A stretch of DNA of 64,000 bases. It comes from Stipa capillata (taxonomy: Eukaryota; Streptophyta; Magnoliopsida; Poales; Poaceae). This document shows, one piece after another, positions 56,873 to 64,000 of this stretch; position 1 is the first letter of the stretch, and each line of letters opens with the position of its first letter. The notes under the pieces were generated by a model. The model did not search any database and was not told the DNA's origin. It saw only the letters and a list, made by a program, of their open reading frames with translations. The stretch spans positions 62,001 through 126,000 of the forward strand of contig JAGXJF010002465.1 of the NCBI GenBank assembly GCA_019208055.1, given 5' to 3'. Both the position numbers and the translations under genes were made by a program.

Positions 56873-57431
56873 AATCCTCATACATGCTAAATGCAGCATG
56901 CATTGTGCAGTCGTAAAAGCATGAAGGCTTTCAAGCCATTAATCTCTTTTGAACTGCTATGACTGTAAAAGGATGCATTGTTGCCGGCAGCACATGCAGT
57001 TAGGTGGGCCCTCGGCGGCACCCCTGCGGCTGGTCGCGGAGCTGTTGTGACTGGTTGGCCGAGACGTGGCGGGGATGGTCGCTCAGCGCACGTCGGTTGT
57101 TTGCAGGTACCGGCGGTTGTGGCTAGATGTAGGCGTCCTCGTCCGTGGTGGCGCGGCGTGTTTGCATCCGTGGTGCCGCGACGGTGTGTGCGGCTTGGTG
57201 GATCGCCTAGAAAGAATGAGGAGACTATAAATATAAATTCATTCCATCGAACGCATTCGTTTACAAACCATATGACATGCAGCTAGCGAGCTGCATTTTT
57301 CTCCCAACCCTGTGTCGAGCAATGTCGTCTGGGTCACATGTGTAGGTTCCAAGTGATGTGACCACAGAGTTGATGAGCGTTACTTTGCCAGAATTGAAGG
57401 TACTTGAGAACTTTAGCTGGTCATACGTCTT
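56873..57431. other. Unassigned sequence
   Basis: GC-rich around 56,990-57,210. No supported gene; a 102-codon frame at 56,978-57,286 shows no recognisable family. Confidence 0.4.
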
Positions 57432-57439
57432 TCAATCCG

Positions 57440-57760
57440 GTCCACCAGAGGCATGAAATCTACGCACTGGGCTGTGTTGTGCCTTGGGGAGCCCAAGGTA
57501 AGTAAAGGGCATAGAGCCGGTGGTGCAGCCCAACATCTCAGCTAATTCATTTGATGTATCCGTTGGAGTATTGATCTGTACCAGAAGAGACTTATGGAAG
57601 TTCATCTTCAAACCTGTGGAGGCTGCATAAGTGTTCAGAATGTCTCTGAGGTTCGATAACTGTGTGATATAGACAGGTAGGACAATGACAAGGGCAATTT
57701 GAGCATAATTAATGTAGTAAACGAAATAGTTGAGAACCACATAGATTAGCAACTAGGAAC
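57440..57760 (-). pseudogene. LINE reverse transcriptase fragment
   Basis: On the minus strand LRDILNTYAASTGLKMNFHKS, LLVQINTPTDTSNELAEML and CTTGSMPFTYLGLPKAQHSP match the distal RT palm/thumb of plant L1-like LINEs (compare GLKxNxxKS and PFTYLGLP). About 75 residues are recognisable. Both ends are truncated. Confidence 0.85.
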
Positions 57761-57957
57761 CACATACTTCACATATAGTATACAACAAAGAATCATTATC
57801 AGATATAACTGTTTAATTAATCCTCTAAGATATCGTTAAGTGATGAACTTTCAGACCAATCACGTGGTCATTTAACATCCCACCAAACAAGTTATGAACA
57901 CACTTGGTCGTCGCTGAGCCCTCCATTGTGTTCACGGTGATTCACAGGGTGACCAAC

Positions 57958-58184
57958 TCATGGTAATCCAGTACTTAGGGGCATCGAGAGGTACAAGTCA
58001 TGGTAAATTGAAGTAGTTACGGGCATCGGACCAAGTCATGGCAATTCAGGTACTTTGGGGCAATCGATAGGTACGAAGTCATGGTAAATTCGAGTAGTCA
58101 GGGGCATCGGGGAGGCACGAAGTGATGGTAAATTCGCGTCAACAGGGGCATCAGAGAGGCACCAAGTGATGGTAAATTCACGTA
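57958..58184 (+). repeat. Tandem repeat of 38-44 bp, about five to six units
   Basis: Units begin 'tcatggtaaatt' and contain 'ggggcatcg.gaggtac.aag'. Starts fall near 57,958, 57,998, 58,036, 58,079, 58,123 and 58,167. The last unit is cut by the left end of CACTA element T. Confidence 0.85.
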
Positions 58185-58212
58185 CACTACTGCAGAAACT
58201 GCTATAGGTGCC

Positions 58213-58553
58213 ACCTTACCAGTGACGAGCACAAAAAATGCTCGTCACTGGAAACCGGAAAATTTACCAGTGGCGGGCGCAAATTGCCACTGTCACTGGT
58301 AATTTTTTACCACTGACGGGCAGAAATTCGTGCCCTCACTGGTAACATAGAATTACTAGTGGCGGGCACGTAGACGCGCTCATCATGGTATAAGATATTC
58401 CAGTGACGTGCTGGTTCGAGCGCCCGTCACCGGTACGATTTGATGCGGCCGCCTTCAGGCCTGGTTACCAGTGGCGGGCGCGGAGAGTCGCTCGTCACTG
58501 GTATGTGCTATACCAGTGGCGGGTAATTAGGTGCGCCCGTCACTGGTAACCTG
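58213..58553. repeat. T subterminal repeats (ACCAGTGACGGGC)
   Basis: About twelve copies of TACCAGTGACGGGC or GCCCGTCACTGGTA in both orientations, with variant AGTGGCGGGC copies. The motif differs from those in S and in the 1384-4882 element. Confidence 0.9.
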
Positions 58554-58556
58554 GCC

Positions 58557-58563
58557 TATAAAA
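58557..58563 (+). promoter_or_regulatory. TATA box of T transposase gene
   Basis: GGCC-TATAAAA-TGC lies immediately inside the last subterminal repeat. This is the usual position of the En/Spm-type promoter. Confidence 0.75.
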
Positions 58564-59325
58564 TGCATCAGCGAGCTCGCTGCTGCCCAGTCCTAGTTCC
58601 ACTGGCCAGCAGCAAGCTCGCCGGCCGCCTGCAAGTCCGCCGCCGCCGTAGGCGCCCCTGGTACTCTTTCTGCTCTCCAAAAGCTTCCCCCACCTCCCCT
58701 CCCTAGCCCTCTCTCTCTCGCCTCCTAAATCTAGCTAGCTAGATGATCTGATCAGCAGCTCTCTCCCTCAAACCTCTCCCCTTCTCATAAATCTTTGCTT
58801 CAACGTACTTCCCCCCCCCAAACCTCTCCCCTCCATAGCTTCCCCCACCTCCCTAGTTTTCACCAAGAAGCAAGATTGTAATGAACCAAGATTTCACCCT
58901 AATTTCTTATGAACTGAGATTTTAGAAAATTCATTTGAGATTATGAACTGAGTTTCTTATGAACTGAGATTTGTGTTAAACTGTCACTACTGCCTCCATC
59001 GATCGTATGAAATGAAAAATGAAATGTGTAATGCTACGACATCGATCGTATGAGATGAATATTTGTGGAACGGTTTGTGATCGGCCATCGAGCCATCGTT
59101 TTGACAAATTTGTTCATACATTGCTTGTGTGGTACCGGCCATCGAGCCGAGGCAACGTTTGTTGCTCTTTGTCAACACTTGAGCTGTCAACGTTTTGTCA
59201 AAATGTTGCTTTTGTCAACGTTCGACATACTCGATTTTAGTTATTTTAGCAAAGGTCATGCCGAAATTTTCTATGGCTTGGTACTAATTAATTTTCGTAT
59301 ATCTTAATTAGGGATCGGACGACCG
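58564..59325 (+). other. Leader of T transposase gene
   Basis: An untranslated region, pyrimidine-rich at first and then AT-rich, perhaps with introns. 'ggtaccggccatcgagccgaggcaacg' at about 59,131-59,157 recurs at 63,925-63,951. Confidence 0.6.
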
Positions 59326-62300
59326 ATGGATCGAAGTTGGATGTATGACGGCGATCGGAACAGTAAAAGTTTCCATACATCTTTGAATGAGTTCTTTGAT
59401 TTCGCCGAGCGAGATATGGTGCGAAAGGGTGCCACGAAGATATGTTGTCCGTGTCGTGATTGCTGAAACTTGAAGATGTACGAAAGGAAATCTGGCTTTT
59501 TGCACATGCACCTGGTGCGATGGGGTTTCATGGCAGGTTATACACGGTGGAGAAGTCATGGTGAGGAGGATGAGGTTGTTGCCGATGATCAAGGGTTAGA
59601 TGAAGAAGCAGGACATGAAGAGCCGGAAGCAGAACGGATGGATTACGAAGATGCCGGAGGACATGAAGAGGCCGAAGCGGATACGCGAAGCACGGGGGAC
59701 AATTTGGCCGGAATGGTCCAGGACCCTCATGTGCAAGAGCAGGTTGTGAAAGAGAGGAATAACGATAGTGCGGCTCGTAGAGAGGCTGCCAAGTTGGAGA
59801 CACTGGTGAAAGACTCGGAAACTCCCTTGTATCCCGGTTGCAATCCGAGTATACCCGCCTCTCAGTCACGCTCGAACTTCTAAGACTCAAGGCACTCCAC
59901 AACAGCACGGACACAAGCCTCGATGAGACATTGGAGTATCTTGCAAAAGTTCTACCGGAGGGGAATGTGTTGCCTCGTGGTTGCGATGAGGCCAAGAAGG
60001 TCGTGTGCCCTCTTGAATTGGAGGTGACGAGATACCACGCGTGTCCGAATGACTGCATCATTTATCGGAACCCGTACGCGGAGCTAACCAAGTGTCCAGA
60101 GTGTAAAGCATCCCGATTCAAGCGGGGAAAGAACTACCAACCAGATGGTGAGAACGGAGTGAAGAGCGGTGCTCCTGCAAAGGTTGTATGGTACCTTCCA
60201 CTCATTCCCCGTTTGAAGCGTCTATTCGCAAACAAGGAGGCAAAGCTCATGCGTTGGCATGACGAGAGGCCGCGAAAAGATGACGGCGTGCTGAGACACC
60301 CTGCAGATGGTTGCCAGTGGAAAGCAATTGACGACCAATACCTCGAATTCGGAGGAGAGCCGAGGAATATCAGAATTGGTATGAGTACGGATGGACTCAA
60401 TCCTTTTGGAAAGATGAGCAGCAGGCACAGCACTTGGCCCGTGGTTGTATGGATGTACAACCTCCCTCCGTGGCTCTGCATGAAGCGAAAGTATCTACAC
60501 CTCTCTATGCTAATTCAAGGGCCACAGCAACCAGGGAATGATCTGAACGTGTATCACCAACTACTGAAGGAGGAGCTAGATACACTATGGGCTGAACCAG
60601 GGGTCCGGGTCTGGGACGCTTACGAAGGAGACTATTTCAATATGAGAGCTATGATGATCACAACGGTGCAAGACTATCCCGCTTACGGATATCAATCCGG
60701 CCAGGTTTGCCATGGATACCAAGGATGTGTTAAGTGTATGGAAGATACAACAAGTCGTCACCTACCGGGCTCTCATAAAATCGTGTACATGGGCCACCGA
60801 AGATGGCTTCAACGGGATGACCCGTGGAGAGAAGAAAAAGAAAAGTTCGACAATACGGTTGAGACCCGAGGACCGCCACGTAAGAGGAGTGGGGAAGAAA
60901 TCTATGAGATGTTGAACTCTTGGGGCCAGTGCCCTAAGGCGGGAAAGAAGCAGAAGAAGGTAAAGCCGCTGGGAGGCGTGTGGAAAACAAAATCTGTATT
61001 TTGGGACTTGCCTTACTGGCCTTTTCTCGAGACGCGTCATTGCATAGATGTCATGCATATTGAGAAAAATGTTTGTGAGAGTGTGCTTGGTCTCTTGCTC
61101 CACATGGCAGACAAGACAAAAGATGGGCCGAAGGCACGAGCTGACTACAAGGAACTGGGGATAAGACGAGAGCTGTGGGCCAACGAGGAGAAGACCAAGT
61201 TGGGCAGGAATGTTACAAAAATCAAGACGGACTGTCCCGCCGCTTGTTACACTCTAAGTACAGAGGAGCTCGATAAAATTTTCAAGTGCCTCGAAGGTGT
61301 CAGAGTCACTTCCGGCTACTCGGCAAACATACAGAGATATCTAGACATGCAGAACCACAAACTAATCGGTATGAAGTCTCATGACTGTCACGTGATGATC
61401 ACGCAGATACTTTCCGGTTGCAATTAGAGGGCTAATGGAGCCATGGATCCGCAAGACACTGCTTGACCTCTGTAACTTTTTTGACATTATCTCTCAGAAG
61501 TCCATCAGTAAGAAAGCGTTGCCGGAGACTGCAGGCGGAGATCATTGTCATACTATGCGAGCTTGAGATGTACTTTCCGCCCGCATTCTTCGACGTCATG
61601 GTACATCTCATGATCCATATCGTCCCGGAGATCATCGACCTAGGTCCCGTATTCCTACACAACATGTACCCATTCGAAAGGTTCAATGGGGTCGTCAAGC
61701 GATACGTTCGTAACAGGTCTCATCCGGATGGGAGCATCGTCCAGGGCTTTCTCACCGAGGAGAGCGTCGAGTTTTGCACGGATTACATGAAAGTCGACAA
61801 ACCTATAGGTGTGCCTGTTAATCGGCACATTGGCAGGCTCGATGGCGTAGGTCACCGACGCGGAAAGAAGGATTTACATGTGCACAATGATGTACCGAAC
61901 CGATCAGACGACTACGTTAGAGCGCACACAGTAGCGTTACAGCACCTGTCAGTGGTCCGGCCTTATGTTAAGAAGCACATGGCAATGTTAAAAGCAAAGC
62001 ACGGCACAAGAAAGACCGAAGCGGCTCTCACGAAAGAGCACAACGCTACGTTCGCCAGGTGGCTAAAAAACTACTTTGACGAACATAGCTTCTCAAAAGA
62101 TGATGACGTAGTATGGACGGTGTTCCACTTGGCACAGGGCCCCATGATGAATGTCGGGACATACCAAGCATATGATATCAACGGATACACGTTCTATACG
62201 GAGGCACAAGACCAGAAAAGTGTGTACCAGAACTCAGGGGTGACGATGGAGGCCTTAACTGGTAACAAAAAGGACAGATACTACGGCAGGCTCGAAGAGA

Positions 62301-62772
62301 TTTGGGAACTTGACTACACCGTATCCAAGATCCCCATGTTCCGTGTCAGATGGGCGAAGAATGTCGAAACCGAAGACTATTTCACTACCATGGTCATACC
62401 GAAAGAGTTCCTATTGAGACAGTAAATGTGAAAGCAATCAGTGCCAAAAATGAGCCGTGGGTATTAGCTAAACAAGTGGCCCAATGCTTCTACATAACCG
62501 ACCCGACGAAGCCAGGCCGTCATGTCATGAGGAGAGGCAAAAGGAGTATCGTTGGAATCGATGGTGTCGTTGACGAAGAGGACTATGACCAATTCGACGA
62601 CCCGGATACGGAAGAAGATAATGACGATGCTAACAAACAGCCACGGCCCAGCAGAAGGAGCAGAACTACATGTCCCGCCGTGCGTCCCTTCAAAAGACGC
62701 AGTCACTCCGAGGGGCTGACCTATATCAGGAAGAAGACCAAGACTGCCGTTGAGAAGATTGTCAAAGAGTGA
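59326..62772 (+). pseudogene. CACTA transposase (TNP2 family), almost complete but interrupted
   Basis: ATG 59,326 (MDRSWMYDGDRNSKSF) is the usual TNP2 start. It continues with CCPCRDC and HMHLVRWGFMAGY (the N-terminal zinc region), CPLELEVTRYHACPNDC, WYLPLIPRLKRLF, MRWHDERPR, LRHPADGCQWKAID and FGKMSSRHSTWPVVVWMYN. NLPPWLCMKRKY, IQGPQQPGNDLNVY, DVMHIEKNVCESVLGLL and YTLSTEELDKIFKCL follow (TNP2 core). Then come MYPFERFNGVVKRYV (DUF4218) and EIWELDYTVSKIPMFR with WVLAKQVAQCFYITDP (DUF4216), then a Lys/Arg tail ending at TGA 62,770-62,772. Breaks: TGA at 59,464 (codon 47) and single-base shifts near 59,850, 61,411 (extra T), 61,530 and 62,405. It would bind and cut the element ends. Whether the breaks are real, intronic or sequencing errors is open. 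Confidence 0.9.
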
Positions 62773-63250
62773 GAAGTACTAGCGGCAAAATGGTCAACGT
62801 GTATCTCTTTTGTATTTGCACTTAATTAATGATGTAAGTTAAGTTAATTAAAGATGTAAGTTAAGTCTCAAAGCAATGTATAGCCCACTTTTGTGAAATT
62901 GTTTGAAATCTGGAAAGGACTTGCATGAGTGTCCTAGCGCAATTTCTACATAACCTATTGGAAGACTTGACCAACCTTTGCATCTTTTACCACCCTCCCT
63001 CCATTCATTTTTACTAGGTGTATTATATATTTTACATTTATAAAACGGAGGCACACAATTCTTTGGTTTAATTAATTCCACAGTTCACGATTAATTCAAA
63101 GTTGGTTAGAGAGAAGTGCCAAGGATATTTAGGACATAATCTTGCGGACTCATCACTCACCAACCATCCTCTCATCTTTGCAATAAGAATAAGAACGGAA
63201 CACCACCAGTCTCCCTAGTACTGACCCCAGCCTCAAAAACCCTAAAAAGT
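62773..63250 (+). other. Downstream region of T transposase gene
   Basis: AT-rich 3' region without a gene, except for a short MITE-like piece (62,995-63,051). Confidence 0.5.
62995..63051. mobile_element. Stowaway-like MITE remnant
   Basis: CTCCCTCCATTCATTTT at the left and AAAACGGAGG at the right recall the Stowaway terminal repeat (CTCCCTCCGT). At only 57 bp it is internally deleted, and no TA target duplication is clear. Confidence 0.5.
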
Positions 63251-63251
63251 T

Positions 63252-63331
63252 ACCAGTGACGAGCGGCTCGGGGAGCTCGTCACTGGTAACTATTACCAGT
63301 GACGAGCACAAAGAACCGCTCGTCACTGGTC
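63252..63331. repeat. Second block of T subterminal motifs
   Basis: Four motifs: TTACCAGTGACGAGC, GCTCGTCACTGGTAA, TTACCAGTGACGAGC and GCTCGTCACTGG. They form two hairpin-like pairs. No CACTA terminus adjoins them. Confidence 0.85.
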
Positions 63332-63359
63332 AACTTCTAGCGTATATGCCCCCGCGCGG

Positions 63360-63786
63360 GACTTGAAAATTTCCCCAAAATCGTCCCGCGCCCTAATTCC
63401 CAAATCTCTCCGACGCCGCCAGGCCGCCGCGCGCTCCTCGCCTCCTCGCCGAACGCCTCCGTCGCCGGACTCCCCCCCCGTCACCTCGCCCTCCCTCGCT
63501 CGCCGAACCTCGCCTCTCCGTCGCCGGACTCCCCCCCCCACCCCTCCTCGCCGACCTCGCCGGACTCCCCTCCCCCCTCGCGACTCCGTCCCGGCCAACC
63601 ATCGCCAACGCCGCCCGCCCGCACGGAGCCTGTCCCTGTCCCCATCCCCGTCCCCGAGGAGCCACCGCCCCGTCCCCGAGGAGCCACCGCCCCGTCCGCT
63701 GCCGAGGAGCCTCCGCCCCATCCGCTGCCAAGCCACCGCTGCCCCGTCCACTGCCAGGCGACCCCTTCACACGCCGGCCGCCAGGT
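63360..63786 (+). other. GC-rich leader or first exon of a second unit in T
   Basis: Proline/arginine-rich open frames run on both strands because of GC-rich simple repeats. 'ccgtccccgaggagccaccg' recurs three to four times at 63,645-63,720. An exon-end-like CCAG|GTATAAG occurs at 63,782. No protein family is recognised; I do not call this a coding gene. Confidence 0.4.
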
Positions 63787-63819
63787 ATAAGCCCTAGGTT
63801 CCATTGGTTGTTGTGGCGT

Positions 63820-64000
63820 CGTGGATGAATTTTTTGTGCGTGGATGAATTTGAGATATGAGATGAATCATTGTGCGGCGCTGTGGATGAATATGAGATGA
63901 AAAATGTTCATATATTTGCTTGTGGTACCGGCCGTCGAGCCGAGGCAACGTTCGTTGCTCCGTTCATTTTTTCAGGGAAAATGAGTTGTCAACGTTATGT
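63820..64000 (+). repeat. Second copy of T transposase leader
   Basis: 'gagatgaat...', 'gttcatatatttgcttg', 'ggtaccggcc.tcgagccgag' and 'tgtcaacgtta' match 59,045-59,200 in order. The copy is cut by the window end. Confidence 0.8.

Larger units (their letters stand above)
58185..64000 (+). mobile_element. CACTA element T (left end and transposase; right end beyond window)
   Basis: It starts CACTACTGCAGAAACTGC at 58,185, preceded by GTA (probable TSD). A block of ACCAGTGACGGGC/GCCCGTCACTGGT subterminal repeats, a TATA box and a TNP2-type transposase gene follow. The matching terminal TTTCTGCAGTAGTG is not found before 64,000. A second block of the same motif and a second copy of the leader start at 63,250. 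Confidence 0.9.

Noticed and set aside
63363..63797. Pro/Arg-rich 144-codon frame and counter-frames
   Set aside because: Simple GC-rich repeats; no conserved domain. Treated as leader/exon-like sequence of T rather than a gene.

Overview
The window reads as a heterochromatic, repeat-rich stretch of a grass (Poaceae) nuclear genome. The clues are a BARE/Angela-type copia LTR (TGTTGGAAATATGCCC start), a SIRE/Maximus-type copia LTR, RIRE-like and Tekay-like gypsy elements, CACTA elements with TNP2 transposases and GC-rich leader exons. I found no intact host gene and no tRNA, rRNA or CRISPR. Nearly every base that can be assigned belongs to a transposable element (TE), and many elements are nested. 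Target-site duplications (TSDs) could be read directly at six junctions, so much of the insertion order is visible rather than guessed.

Layout. (1) 1-15,760: an old minus-strand gypsy (M) has its pol at 1-1136 and its gag at 15,111-15,760. It is split by a plus-strand gypsy (P, 1142-15,105, TSD CTAGC). P's 5' LTR carries a 3.5-kb DNA transposon (1384-4882) that holds a captured dynamin-related GTPase gene fragment. P's gag is broken by a 5'-truncated BARE-like copia (8537-11,702) flanked by an 800-bp duplication of gag. P's pol is internally deleted. (2) 16,889-21,883 and 24,228-28,356: two very long solo LTRs of one family in opposite orientation (TSDs GGCGC and TTAAT). (3) 30,235-37,944: gypsy Q, with both LTRs, PBS, PPT and TSD CCTAT. 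It lacks the RT core but keeps an open RNase H-integrase frame. (4) 38,313-41,517: SIRE-type copia LTR plus gag, followed by a degenerate minus-strand TNP2 piece and a LINE 3' end. (5) 45,013-56,869: a small non-autonomous CACTA element (S, TSD GAA) that contains a gag-only gypsy (R, 46,170-56,815, TSD TTTTG). (6) 58,185-64,000+: a CACTA element (T) with subterminal repeats, a TATA box and a TNP2 transposase gene. It runs off the window.

How the parts relate. None of the elements looks autonomous as read. Q supplies RNase H and integrase but no RT; R supplies only gag, a protease start and an extra upstream ORF; T supplies a nearly complete TNP2. S, which has a different subterminal motif, has no transposase. 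Many of the ORF breaks are single-base changes in homopolymer runs, so some 'pseudogenes' may be sequence errors. The items most worth a second look are the extra ORF upstream of gag in R (fold resembling a dsRNA-binding domain), the CCGGAnnnTCCGG array in the LTR and leader of Q, the heat-shock-element and G-box-palindrome promoter in the copia LTR, the captured dynamin fragment with preserved splice sites, the inverted solo LTR pair, and the duplicated leader in T.
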